Positions 1 through 12,219 of a DNA stretch of 64,000 bases are shown here, piece after piece (the stretch's first letter is position 1; every line of letters begins with the position of its first letter). Under the pieces are notes generated by a model, which worked only from the letters and a program-made list of their open reading frames with translations, did no database searches and was not told the DNA's origin. The stretch is taken from assembly GCA_963920705.1 (NCBI GenBank), contig OY987236.1, forward strand, positions 8,914,190 through 8,978,189, in the 5' to 3' direction. Origin of the DNA: Odiellus spinosus. Taxonomy: Eukaryota > Arthropoda > Arachnida > Opiliones > Phalangiidae. The translations under genes and the position numbers were made by a program.

Positions 1-294
1 AGCGAGAATAGCTTTTTCTTCATCTTGTATAAAAAAAAGTATAATAACAATAAAAATTCTGTAGAAAAATTGAGTTTCTAACCACCAAAATTTGAAATTA
101 AAAGCCTTAACTTCATCTACACTTCTCTTCTATACTCGTAACAAAAACGAAATAACTTTGATGTCTATATTAAAAACAAGAATGTTGTTTAACTTAAAGT
201 GAAGCTGTCACGAATTTTTAATGGAATTTAAGTAGCATTTTCGGAAAAATGGCTAAAAATAATCAAATGATATTTACGCTAGATATTACCCGAT
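1..294. other. AT-rich stretch without gene
   Basis: No coding signal or repeat is recognisable up to the start of the first MITE. The last eight bases (287-294, TACCCGAT) are the left target duplication of that element. Confidence 0.6.
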
Positions 295-473
295 TAGAGG
301 TCGGGGTTTTTGAACAAGATTATCCACAAATATTTGGTTAATCAGTTAATCATAAATATATAATCGGTTAATTATTCGCGGTTACATTGCATTTATCATA
401 GACCTCCCGTAGATTATCTCAAAATATGAATAAAGATAAAACAAAACGAGATTATCTTACCCAAACCCCACCA
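295..473. mobile_element. hAT-type MITE, copy 1
   Basis: A non-coding element of about 179 bp, flanked on both sides by the 8-bp direct repeat TACCCGAT (287-294 and 474-481). An 8-bp target duplication is the hallmark of the hAT superfamily. The left end reads TAGAGGTCGGGGTTTTTGAA and the right end contains CCAAACCCC, the eroded partner of that end. The interior matches the reverse complement of the element at 13,054-13,224 over most of its length, for example around ATTATTCGCGGTTACATTG. It has no transposase and must have been moved by a relative elsewhere. The TSD is intact, although the right terminal repeat has lost its last bases. Confidence 0.8.
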
Positions 474-1798
474 TACCCGATATAACCCGTCAAAAAACCA
501 TTTTTTTATATTAATTAGTTTTGTGACATAATCAATTAATACGTAATATACTTAAATATCTGTTACTTTGTTCCATTTCTTTCTTTGATAAATCTCCCAA
601 AAACAAATCTCCAAAATCTCCAAACTATAAACCGCAGCAAAACTGAATTAGGCCCATGATAGGCTTATTAGGCTTAATCGACGTTTGAAATTAAGAGCGT
701 TACTTGATTGTCAAAACTCCCCGCATGTTTTGAAATCAAACGGAGTTTTCAATGAAGTTTAAAATACTAAATTTGAATAATTAAATTAGGCCTAATCGCA
801 AACTTAACTCGATTGAACGGATCCGTCAATATAACATTCATCAGAAAGCAGTATTAAAAAGAATTTTCTAGCCCGTATAATTTTAAATTTAAAGTCCCGT
901 GAGAATTTAATATTTGAAAATATCAAAATTTTGACATCTATATCTTTGAATTAAAAAAAAAAAATGGACTTTCTCCCTAAAAAATTTAAATTTCTTTTGA
1001 ACAGTACCATACGGTCGCGCCTCGACACCGCGGAGTTTTAATTTAAATCTTTTTTTTTCTTCTCTACGTTCATATTCTCTTCGAATTTAGTCGCTTTAGG
1101 AACCTTAATTTCAAAAAGGTCGTAAAGTTATGGTGACTAGTTCGGCAAGTTATTTGCATTTTCCTATAAGTTAAACGTTATATTTATTCGATGGGTTGGG
1201 GAAAAAAGGAGTTCCGATTCCGACCAAAACTTTTTTAATAAACTGACGGCCCCAGACTTCTTTTCTTATTAAAATTCTTTACCACGCAGGTGAAATCATT
1301 TCTATATCTTTCATTCACTATTCGAGAACACTTTACAGCGATTACTACTTTTTGCAATGATATTTAAAGATACGTATCAGTCCGCTTTGGTTTCCACAAG
1401 ATTGTAACACTACTCGCGAAAAAAATATATATTTCTCACCCTATTCCGACTGCCATCATTTTCATAAAGTGGTCCCCGAAAGAAAACGGAATAAGGGATT
1501 GTTAGAGGAATAGAAAATACCGGATAGAACGTAGCTCAGAATAATATTCCTCTTCTATCTATAGGTTACTATTCTATTCGCATTTTCTCAGCGCCTTGAC
1601 AATGGTTTGTTCAAGAAACAAGACTGAATGAAGTCATATTTTGGGGTACATCCAATTCTGAGATGGTAGAGGAAGGATGTAAAATACGTCGACACGATGA
1701 CGGTCAACTAAATTATATCCTTTCTACCTATCCTGGGGCTATCTTCAACACCTTGTAAAAGGATGCACTATACTTTCGAGATGAACTTGACATAATTA
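474..1798. other. AT-rich stretch without gene
   Basis: Apart from the MITE target duplication at its left edge I see no gene, structured RNA or repeat array here. Two short AGGCCT/TTAGGC motifs near 650 and 784 resemble the repeat at 23,683 but are too short to assign. Confidence 0.55.
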
Positions 1799-2970
1799 GG
1801 GAGAAACACCACCGCATCTTTTACAGAGAAACGCCCATCATTTTTAGGGAGAAACGCCCACCATCTTTAGGGAGAAACGTTCACTATCTTTAGGGAGTAC
1901 GTTCACCATCTTTAGGGAGTACGTTCACCATCTTTAGGGAGTACGTTCACCATCTTTAGGGAGTACGTTCACCATCTTTAGGGAGTACGTTCACCATCTT
2001 TAGGGAGAACGTTCACCATCTTTAGGGAGAACGTTCACCATCTTTAGGGAGAACGTTCACCATCTTTAGGGAGAACGTTCACCATCTTTAGGGAGAACGT
2101 TCACCATCTTTAGGGAGAACGTTCACCATCTTTAGGGAGAACGTTCACCATCTTTAGGGAGAACGTTCACCATCTTTAGGGAGAACGTTCACCATCTTTA
2201 GGGAGAACGTTCACCATCTTTAGGGAGAACGTTCACCATCTTTAGGGAGAACGTTCACCATCTTTAGGGAGAACGTTCACCATCTTTAGGGAGAACGTTC
2301 ACCATCTTTAGGGAGAACGTTCACCATCTTTAGGGAGAACGTTCACCATCTTTAGGGAGAACGTTCACCATCTTTAGGGAGAACGTTCACCATCTTTAGG
2401 GAGAACGTTCACCATCTTTAGGGAGAACGTTCACCATCTTTAGGGAGAACGTTCACCATCTTTAGGGAGAACGTTCACCATCTTTAGGGAGAACGTTCAC
2501 CATCTTTAGGGAGAACGTTCACCATCTTTAGGGAGAACGTTCACCATCTTTAGGGAGAACGTTCACCATCTTTAGGGAGAACGTTCACCATCTTTAGGGA
2601 GAACGTTCACCATCTTTAGGGAGAACGTTCACCATCTTTAGGGAGAACGTTCACCATCTTTAGGGAGAACGTTCACCATCTTTAGGGAGAACGTTCACCA
2701 TCTTTAGGGAGAACGTTCACCATCTTTAGGGAGAACGTTCACCATCTTTAGGGAGAACGTTCACCATCTTTAGGGAGAACGTTCACCATCTTTAGGGAGA
2801 ACGTTCACCATCTTTAGGGAGAACGTTCACCATCTTTAGGGAGAACGTTCACCATCTTTAGGGAGAACGTTCACCATCTTTAGGGAGAACGTTCACCATC
2901 TTTAGGGAGAACGTCCACCATCTTTAGGGAGAACGTCCACCATCTTTAGGGAGAACGTCCACCATCTTTA
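1799..2970. repeat. 22-bp minisatellite with GAACGTTC dyad
   Basis: From 1893 to 2970 there are 49 units of exactly 22 bp. The consensus is GGGAGAACGTTCACCATCTT plus TA. The array is ordered by variant: four diverged 23-25 bp units at the left edge (1799-1892, carrying GAAACG), then five units with GTACGTTC (1893-2002), then 41 apparently identical units (2003-2904), then three with GAACGTCC (2905-2970). Degraded traces continue to about 3060. Edge decay around a homogeneous core is the normal product of unequal exchange or slippage. Because 22 is not divisible by three, a protein-coding role is unlikely. Each core unit contains the palindrome GAACGTTC. Confidence 0.95.
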
Positions 2971-3060
2971 TAGAGACCCCATATACATTTTTTAGGGGAA
3001 CACCACTATTTACTTTAAGATAACTCGGGCATATTTTTAGAGAACTCCCACATCTATGTG

Positions 3061-6000
3061 AGGGACCACCGCAATCCTAACTAGCACCAAAAACATGAAA
3101 TCAGTGGTGAACACTATATACGAAAAGTATTGTATTATTTAAAATATCAAAACTATTAAACGTAACTACACTTACAAACTATCCCTTTACATTATCCTTC
3201 CACTGTAATAATCTTGGGACCATGGGCAAAACTACCGAGTGTAGGTGGGGGTGATGGTGCACACAGCAACGCGATTGCAAAATATTTAAATTTCTACTCT
3301 CTTTTTCCTTAGTTCAAATGGAAGATTTTTTTTTCTTCCTCACATTTTATGTAGAGGAAAAGGGGTTCAAATAATTTTATCCCCCTGAATTTTACTTTCC
3401 CCGCGTACTTTTCAAATGGTAAGGAAATATCAAATACACTTCTTCTGGTAATACCTTTTTCCAAAACCACTTTGCAATATAGCCGAAAGTTACGACGGAA
3501 TAATAGATAATATTTAGTTTCATAAGAGATGAAAATAGTTTCGGAAACTTATCGTGAAGACGAACATAGCCACGTACAGCCGAAATAAATATTTGCACAG
3601 TTTGAAGAAACTGGATAGGAGCCTGCATGTCATGGTACGCGAAAGAGAGAGAGGAAAAAAAAAAAAAAAAAAAAAACTCCAAAAATTCTAGAAAAGCAAT
3701 CGCGAAAAGAAAATTCTATTCAAACAAGCAAGGCGATAATTTTTTAAGTTCGCACTTGTTACTAATTTTTTTTGTTTTGTTTCTTAACTTTAAAAGATAT
3801 TTTAAAAGTTCAGTAACCTCATTTCGCGGTTTTCAAATTAGTTTAAATATTTAAATAGTCTTATCTTTTAAGATCCTCGCACGAAAAACTTATAACTTAA
3901 AATAATAGTTTTTAAATAAAAACGTTAATTGCTTAAAGTATGGCTTATTAGCTCGCGCAAATACCTGTACTTAGACCTGTTTTAAGTTTTAGTTAAAGGA
4001 AACATGAAGTAACGTCTAACAAGCCACTTTTTTCTGATAGAGTATACTAAGGGAAGACCCTGTAGTTATTATTAAAATTGATAAAATAGCATTATTTTTA
4101 ATTGTTAATGAATTTTTCGAAATAATAAATTTTATAATATAATTAAATTAATGAGAAAACGTTTCTGGAGAGATTTCGGACGTACTAGTCCGTTTTCAAT
4201 CCACAAATATTAATTAAAAATTAATTAGATAATAAGTTAATCACCATTGGGTAAAAACACGAATACGCCCGTGTTTATCAATTTGGATCTAAAATGATAA
4301 TTTCGAGAAACTTCTTTTAGGCCTTTTAATTTAATATTTGAAATTAAATATTAAATCCACACTGCTTATAGTTAATGGATTAACAATTTTAATAATTAGA
4401 AGTTACCAATGATGACGTGATATCCAATGAGAAGCTATACTACACAAAAAAATACAATTTCGCTACTATGTGGAATAATTTTATTGTTAAATTTTTGTTT
4501 TGTGCATTAAGATATTAAATTTCGTTGATATCCTTAGATTTCTTTTTAGCAACTTATATTTCACGCTCCCTTTCATTTTAAACTAAGTTATTTTTAGAAA
4601 CTTGAATTACCAAAATTATTTTCCGAGTTGTTTATATGATTACTTTAAAACCATTTTATGATTAATATATTACCTCCATTTTCTATGTACTTTGTGAAAC
4701 TTTCTGTTTAAACTGTATGACGTAGAGAAATTTGGAATGAAAAGAGCGAATATAATGAAAAGAAGGGTTAAAGTAACGCATGCGCAAAGTAATTGTGGAG
4801 AAAAGAGGGAAAAAGATAGAATTTCCCATATTTGCATAGAATTGCGATTTACATCTCTCGTTTTGCTCCATCCAAGTTTCCTTAATCTCTACAGTAAATT
4901 TCACAATGAAATTTCAATAGGTAGAAAGCTATGCACCGATGATCTCAGAATAAGAAAATCATATGTTAAAGGTGTTACGTCCTACAGTTTCCCAACTGTC
5001 AATTCAAAGTGAAATGAACTATATATATTCATCGAACGATTCAGGTAAAATTTGCAGTGAGTAGAAAGACTGGGTTTGCTTTTTATCCAAAGTTTTCTTA
5101 AATATAGATGGAAATCTAACTGAGTTCAAACTATATTTTCTTGCAACGTTGATAGGTATCGATTTTTCTCATTAAAACCAAGTTTAATGTGTGAATTTTG
5201 ATCTTTTAAAGGGCAATATACTTGTTCTTTAATAAATCAAAATAAACATATATTTCACACAAAAATAAAATTTTGAGCTTTCATTACTTAAAACTCGCGC
5301 CTCTAAGGATCAGAATAGAACGGAAATTCCTGGAAATATTTTTAAAAGCTCATTACTTCGCTTTGCTTGCCCTTTAAATAAATTCGCAGCCTCTACTATA
5401 CACATTTATAAAGGAGCTACTCCTTTACCCTTCGAGTCCGTTTTTCCTTTACTAAAATACTTCTAATCAGTTTAAGCTTTCAACTCGTACAAAGCTAATC
5501 TTGGCTCTATTCCAGTCTCTATAAGATTTGATAAACTCGATTACATAGCTTTGATCTCGCTAACATCTTAAACTGATCTCGAGTCTCGACTATATTTATG
5601 ATTGATACTCAAATAAAATAAAAAGATGGGAGAAATGTTTATTTAAATCCTATCCTATTCCAAGATCAAATTGCAGTTGACGAAACTACTTTAAGATATC
5701 ACGAGGCATAACGATGTGTATTAATACGCCGTAACTTTGTGTTAAATTGTAAAATCCTCACGTCCATGAGTGTCCTCCAAATGATTATAAACCTCGATCT
5801 CTCTCCTAAACCCATAAAATATATCAAGAAAACCGAAAACCCTCGCGCTTATCGATTAACCACAACTATTAAAGAAAGGGATAATAAAACCGAAAAACAA
5901 ATAATAACAAAGAGATAATATTGGTTGTGAATAATAAGAGACAAACCTTGACAGAGAATCAAACAGTAGTTTCATAATTTGGAGAAGTTATAAACGATAA

Positions 6001-6184
6001 TTAACTTACGTACTTGAATGAGTACTTAAAACAATAGAAATTTTTGTCAATTTACCACAGACTAAATAAACTTATTTCTGGCTAATTTTAGTCCATAGCT
6101 ATTCTTGGCTATAGCTGTTGGAAATGCTCGAAAAGATTTAATATAGGGTAAGAGGAAAAGATATGGGGTAGAGAGAGAGATATA
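3061..6184. other. AT-rich intergenic or intronic stretch
   Basis: Nothing gene-like could be supported. It contains a run of about 20 A near 3656-3676. Short open frames (for example 4737-5012 plus and 4683-4904 minus) overlap each other on opposite strands and show no domain, so they look like chance. Confidence 0.55.
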
Positions 6185-6203
6185 GGGTGGGGTGGGGTGA
6201 GGG
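6185..6203 (+). other. G-quadruplex motif
   Basis: Four G-runs of 3, 4, 4 and 3 are separated by loops T, T and TGA. This matches the standard G3+N1-7 quadruplex pattern with very short loops, which usually gives a stable parallel fold. It lies about 340 bp upstream of a TATA-like motif at 6540. Confidence 0.75.
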
Positions 6204-6347
6204 TCTGCCCCGCGGTGGGACTACTCATTAAGGGAAAGGACCAGAGCTTCTTAATCATTTGGTCGTGCAACAAACGAAACATAGTGTATAATTATTATGG
6301 CATTGATAAAATAACTCTTGCCCGAGCTTAGAACCGCTCACTGCTCT

Positions 6348-6380
6348 ACACACACACTCTCTCTCTCTCTCTCTTTCTCT
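6348..6380. repeat. (AC)n(CT)n microsatellite
   Basis: A short AC run passes directly into a CT run with one interruption. Confidence 0.9.
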
Positions 6381-6539
6381 AGTGTCAAACATAGTCTAGA
6401 CTCTATAGAGCAAGTATTAAATTAACCTTGCCTTTATATACGTACGAATGAATTAAAAATAGAGGGCAGTATATAGCGAACTAAGGGCTATCATAATGAT
6501 ACTATTCGATTCAGTGCGTGTTTTCAACACGTGTATGTC

Positions 6540-6600
6540 TATATAAGGTAACCCCTCCTGTTTTAAAAGCAAGTCTCATACAAAAATTATGGTTTTCCAG
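6540..6600 (+). promoter_or_regulatory. Possible TATA promoter with 4-codon first exon
   Basis: TATATAAG stands at 6540-6547, with CACGTG about 18 bases upstream. A start site would fall near 6571. The first ATG (6589) opens ATG-GTT-TTC-CAG and runs straight into GTATGT at 6601, a good 5' splice site in phase 0 (peptide MVFQ). A TATA box plus a first coding exon of about four codons is typical of insect cuticle and other secreted-protein genes. I found no matching second exon. TATA-like strings are common by chance in this base composition, so this is only a candidate. Confidence 0.28.
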
Positions 6601-9449
6601 GTATGTGTCTATGAACTTTTTACTTTCGAGTTCAATAAAAGATATTAAACCCTCCATGTAACGAGCTACATTTTTACATTCTGACATAATTTAATTATCT
6701 AGCTCGTAAAATTAATATTGAAAGTATAGACGAGTTCTACGCTCATGACATCAGAACGAAATATTATTTAATTTGGTTTAAAAGAGATTTGAACGGCTCG
6801 GATTTGAAATTAGATCAATTCGGTGAAGTTGAAAAGTTTCGAGTTGTATTTATAATATTTCAATTGGTTTACATCTTTAATTGAAGATAAAATTGATCTA
6901 CAATGATTTTCATGGAAAATATACATAATTTTAGAGACGATCCCAATTAACCAGCTCTAAAATTAATTAGAGACGAAAAGGGAAAAATTTTAAACCTTGG
7001 GGTGCGAAAAAACTGAGTTTTATATTCCGTTTAAAATTATTTTTCGTAAAACTTTGGGGGACAAAGCTTTGAATTTACATAGATTTAAATTATAGTTTAG
7101 CTTTGAACGTGATGAAAATTAATAGTGATGAAAGTTTGTTCATCTTATTTGAGGGAATAAATTCAAGTCGCGGGAATGATGAACTATACGAGTGTTCTAT
7201 TCTTGTATCCTCTTTGGAAATTCACCCAATACAGCTTTCTAGGTATTAACTTCAACAAGTCAAACAGGTGATTTAGATACACTAATGACACTAAAGCATG
7301 GCGTCTCTGGCGCCGCCAATGAATAAACGTATACCCCAACTGCTCTATGCTATTCCATTGCTTTGGTCTAGCTAGGCCTAGTATCATTTCCATTTCGACC
7401 CCTATTTTTCCCCATTTGGTCGTCAAATGATCATACGCCCTCTTTCGGTCGTTGGGCTGTTGGGGTGACTGTACAAAAATATTATAGGGTCTTCTAACCT
7501 GTATTTAACTTTACCCCGTCTGGGGAATCTCGACAGTCTAGGGAATAACAACATTACATGCAAAGAGGAACGCGTTAAAGATAGGATTCAACTTCATTCA
7601 TGGTAATACGGTGTTGAACATGAACATGCACAAGCATGTACGTATGAGGAAGTGGGAGTTTAACACGGTGTTCTAATATTAATCAACCAGAAATTGGTTA
7701 AAATAATGGTCGAATTTCATTAAAACCTGAGTTTTTTACCAGATTAAAGTGAAATTAGGGACATCCAAGCAATATTTGGTGAAAATAGGAACCCAATTAC
7801 CAATCTTTGGATTTTATTGCGAAATAGCTCGATTTAGCGACCCAACTGTAGTTTTAGGATGGGTTTAGTGAATAAAATTGTGACCTTTTGTGAAAATACA
7901 GAGAAAGAAAGGGAGCCCTGTGAAGCAATCTGCCCCAGTTTTTTTTTCTGTCATCAAAAACGAATAAAATCTAATAAAATATTATTTTTGAAGGATTTTG
8001 AACCAAAAAAATATAATTATATTTGTTAAATGAGAAAACCCTCACTTTCGGTTATTAAAAATGAACTTGATATTTTCCCGGTAATTGAAAGATGAAACCA
8101 ACAAAAAAAACTCGTCAAAAAACACCAAAATAATTATTTTTCGATCAATATATAAAATTAAATTGAAGCATATAACGTCAACAGTAATAAAATCCCTCAA
8201 ATACCTTTAAAAATTGGTAGAATTTTTTTTTTAAAGTCGGTATATCTAGGTTGAAAATGCGAAAACGATTTTGTTGATGTAGGTACATACAAGTATTTTT
8301 GTGGGCCATATTTTGCCTCATACACCGAAAAAATAAGATTGTAAGGGTGGAGGGGACATGGCGGTAATCGACGATGGAATAAAATCTTGACAAGATAAAA
8401 ACCGAATGTGTGGAGAGAATTTTCAGCTCGCGTAGGCTCGTGTTTATGTACTCAGGTTCAATATGAGTTTGCTATAACTACTTTCTATACCATATATGGG
8501 TTGCATTAAGTATTCTTCCGCGTTAGCTTTCGATCTCAAACGCAAACTTGTATCGAATCGTCGAAGCCTCGTAGAGAAGAGCTGGGATTTTCCTTTCAGG
8601 TTCCCCTATAGGTTCTTAGTTTTCTTTTCCCACTAGGTATTTTTTTCCTTTTTGTCTCCTTTTCCTTCATCCCGCCACTCCTCCGCCTCTTTCGCTCGTC
8701 AGAAGGTGATGCTCCGACAAAATGAAAATGGACGGAAGTTTGCGCAACTCAATCCCCGAATGGAAAAATAAAAGGCTCTCAAATCCGCCATTGTCAACAA
8801 GAAATACAATTCGATATCCATCCAGGGAGAAAACGACCCAAGATGCACCCTGTAGTCCCCCTCTCTATCTTCCTCTCTCAATAGAGAGAGAAGAGTATTC
8901 TATCTTTAGCATTTTCAACACCACCCTCAATACAATAGGGATGCTCAACATTATCTATACCTTGTAGCGAGCTAAGAATGGGTTGAAATATAAGTTCAAC
9001 TCTCTTAATAAAATAGTATATTTTATTATACAGCGAATCCCGTAGGATCATGGTGAAACTAATATCAATGGTAATTGTAATTACAGTTAGATTTGACGTC
9101 AGAGACTAGCTAGCTAGACTTCAAATGATCATAGCTGTGTTACTGGCGAGGGGTTATATAAAATCTGTACAGCACCGATTACACGATTACGTAACTTATT
9201 AATAGCCTTTGGTAATGCAAAATACGTACTCCATGACGTAATTACTTTAGTACATTCAATTCTACAGTCTTGTTCACCAATTACGTGACTATCCTATGCA
9301 AACGGGTTTTGTGACCGGAAATAAAAGCTAATTAGTGGAGTAGGCAATTCGTAACTATAATATAACATTCTCTTATATAAAATCCTTATTCTTGTCGCAG
9401 GCTAAAATCAATATAAGGTATTTGATTCACATGAAGCACTGAAACTGAG
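6601..9449. other. AT-rich stretch without supported gene
   Basis: If the exon at 6589-6600 is real this would be its intron. Short open frames occur (7184-7426 minus; 8699-8881 minus and 8722-8967 plus, which overlap) but none shows a domain or a convincing exon structure. Confidence 0.5.
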
Positions 9450-9540
9450 CTAATAAATTTCTTTATTTATTTACTTCGACAACGTTTCGAATCTATATCT
9501 TCATCTTCAGGTCATTATCTTCATCTAAGATATTTATTAG
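9450..9540 (-). ncRNA. Hairpin with hammerhead-like core
   Basis: CTAATAAAT (9450-9458) and ATTTATTAG (9532-9540) pair as outer arms. Between them, on the minus strand (9510 down to 9478), lies CTGAAGA, then a short GAA/TTC stem with an 8-base loop, then GAAAC-GTT-GTC. This follows the hammerhead core CUGANGA, stem II, GAAAC, short stem III and the cleavage triplet GUC. One U is bulged before stem II. Hammerhead motifs with a minimal stem III are known from the ends of Penelope-like retroelements, so this may be the terminal piece of such an element. No reverse transcriptase is present nearby. Self-cleavage is not shown. Confidence 0.35.
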
Positions 9541-10282
9541 TTAAGTTACAATGCCTCCTTAAGAATTAAATACCTTATAATTAAAATTCCCATTTTAAGG
9601 TTCAAATAATTAATATTAATCATTTAAAAAGCTATTTTTTTATTTAACTTAAGAGTGTCTTTTAAGATTGTTTGAAGTGTATCGAAGAATAAGATGAAAT
9701 AAAGAAGGCTTTGATAGATACACGTACAGAAAAACAATAGGCAACGTATCAAAAGAAAAGAAAACAGAAACAGTACATATAACAAGTCCAAATTCGATTG
9801 GCAGTCGTCTGGCTTAACGTATATTTTTCTCCGTACCAATGCTATATTTTCTTTTATTTATATTCGGTAGATTTTCTTTAGTTTTTGTTTTTTCGATGGT
9901 ATATCGATCCCGAAACCCGCGACGTGAGGGGTTAAAGGTATATAAAATCACCAAGAAATATATATAACCAATATTCCAATACATATGGGTTAAATTACTA
10001 TACGCTTTCTATAAATATTTCTGTTCAGTTTACAAAACTACGCTTCATTTCCTAAGGAGTTCCACATAATATATTTATCCGCTTAAGGTTCGCTATGGTA
10101 CGCAAAGCATTCCTGAACCGGATTATATATATATGATGAAATCAATCGAATCATTTGTGAAATAAAATTTTAGATAGAAATTTTGAAATTGATAGGACTG
10201 ATTCTTGACAAGAATTCGCAAAAATAGTAATGTACATGTTCAAGAATTTCTTAATCAGGCTGTAATATATCAAAAGCTAATA
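9541..10282. other. AT-rich stretch without gene
   Basis: An open frame at 9624-9839 (minus) lacks any recognisable domain. I see no other structure. Confidence 0.5.
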
Positions 10283-10426
10283 TCCTTTTCAGACGAGGCT
10301 GGTTTAATCTGATTTAAGCGAGGTTTAATCACAATTAACCGAGGTTTATTGATCTGTGAAGTATACGTGAACCTCAGTTTAATATGATTAAACCACGGCT
10401 AATTAATCTAGCTAATCTGAAGAGTG
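10283..10426. mobile_element. Small inverted-repeat element, family 2 copy 1
   Basis: A non-coding element of about 144 bp. The left end TCCTTTTCAGACGAGGCT is an imperfect inverted partner of the right end, which ends in CTGAAGAGTG. ATA stands directly outside both ends, a possible 3-bp target duplication. The interior holds several CGAGGTTTAAT-like segments in both orientations. A related copy lies at 10,991-11,121. Confidence 0.5.
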
Positions 10427-10990
10427 ATAGGTGATGAATTAAACCTTAATAGTTTTAAAGTCCTAGCCTCTTGAACACAATTATTTTACGTAATAATTGA
10501 CAGTCCAATAATGACGTTCATAATGCTTATTTCATTATTAGAACCTTCGACTCTATTAGTTCCCTATATTGTTAAATGGAGATTTCACGCTATGACATTT
10601 AACAGACCAAAGGAAATTTAAACTTCTAAAAGGGGTTTTTGCAAGCTGTCGAAATATGACGGAAATATCGGCCTAATACGGGTGGTAACCATTTTTCAGT
10701 CATCCGGATATTATACGTATAAATTGGAAAGAAATATTTTCCCACCATATATTGAATAATAGCCAGAAAGCGTGCCGGAATTGCGCCTAATATAATAAAG
10801 TGTAAGGAAAAAAGAAAAAATATTTCACAGAAGCCCGGTTAAACAACGGCGTTTTCACGTACGTCGCAATTAGTTAAGGGAGAACTATAATAGATAACGC
10901 TTTTAATTATATATTGGCTTGGCTAATACGTAAATTATTCATGTGTCTTCAGTAGTAAGTTAGACTCAAAAAATAAAGTTGTTCAATAAA

Positions 10991-11121
10991 ACCCTCTACA
11001 GACGAGGCGTAATTAGCCGGTTTAATTATATTTTACCGAGGTATACGTAGCATTCTAATTTCTATAAACCTCGGTTAAATTTCATTAAACCTCGGTTAAG
11101 TACGCCTCGGCTGAAGAGGGT
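10991..11121. mobile_element. Small inverted-repeat element, family 2 copy 2
   Basis: Terminal inverted repeats ACCCTCTACAGACGAGGCG and its near-reverse (CGCCTCGGCTGAAGAGGGT) bound 131 bp. The interior repeats CCGAGGTTTA-like segments as in the copy at 10,283. It encodes no protein. No clear target duplication is visible, so the superfamily is left open. Confidence 0.6.
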
Positions 11122-12060
11122 ATAACGGTCCCTTTGGACACCCGTCAGTCTAATTTATAAAATCAATATGATATAAAATAATATTTTTATGGATATGAAA
11201 ACTGAGCTTAAACCGACGAAAGAACTCGGAAAGAACTAGGAGTAGTGACGACGGAATGAAGGGGTGGAGTGGAAAAAGGAAAGAAAAAAGAAAATCGATG
11301 CCAAGAACGATTACAGTCCACGAAGCAATAAAAACGCAACAAGATCGAGAAATCAATCATTAAGGCAAACAGGAGAAAGACGTAAGTTGCTCACCCCGCC
11401 TAATATAGGATATATATAGTATAGATATAGTGGGTGGACTCCTTCCTACCAAACGTACACGCTCGGTGACAAGCGACACGCGGATTTTTCTTTACTAATC
11501 AATCCAAAATTACGATATAACTAGACAGTGTCGAAAATAAAAAGAGTTAAAAGCCTTACTCCTAAATTCTTCTTGTCACCCACAATTCAGTCGATCTAAA
11601 GTTCTACCCGCCAACAACTATTTTATTCGTTTTGGAATCGTGAATGGAAAGGAAAAGGTGGAGAAAAGCATAAAACTAGTCAACTTCCATTATTATAGAT
11701 TTACAAGGAAAACCCCACCTTAAAAATAATTTAAATACAAAATCGATTCATACTGTAGTTAAAAGGTTGCTACAAACTAGGTTGCGTAGTTTGGATTTAA
11801 ATTTCTCCATAAATCCTACCTAATTATAACTTTTTTTAATTAAAAGTAAATCAAATTAGGCCTACATATACCGATTATGAGAAATGCTTGATATGCGGTA
11901 TATATAGCTATTTAATTTCGCGCGAACTTAAGCAGGGCTAAAAATATTCCATATTGTACGTCGACGTTAGATAAGGATTGTGTATCTAGTATTATCTATG
12001 GAAAGACCTAAAATTTCGTTACAATATGTCGCACGAACGCGTAAAACGTGTGCGCAACTT
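11122..12060. other. AT-rich stretch without gene
   Basis: No repeat or gene is recognised. A minus-strand frame at 11,150-11,356 is hydrophobic but lacks any family signature. Confidence 0.5.
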
Positions 12061-12073
12061 TTCTTGCTCGAAA

Positions 12074-12216
12074 TGCGCATGCGCTTTAAAGCTTTGTTTC
12101 AAATAAAGCGCACGAAAGGGCCCTAATATTCCCAACTTTGTCACGTGCAAATATTTTAAGCGAGTAATAAAAACCCTCCAATAATTGTTCGTGAAAACTA
12201 AGCGTGAGTCACGTGA
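12074..12216. promoter_or_regulatory. NRF1-like palindrome and two E-boxes
   Basis: TGCGCATGCGC (12,074-12,084) matches the palindromic NRF1 site. CACGTG occurs at 12,142-12,147 and again inside TCACGTGA (12,209-12,216), the form bound by USF/MITF/TFEB-type bHLH-zip factors. The surrounding 12,020-12,120 is richer in CpG than its neighbours. These motifs are typical of housekeeping promoters in animals, but no transcript start or exon could be placed. Confidence 0.35.
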
Positions 12217-12219
12217 TAT

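Noticed and set aside
1799-2970. CRISPR array
   Set aside because: Units are contiguous identical repeats without distinct spacers, in a clearly eukaryotic context. It is a minisatellite.
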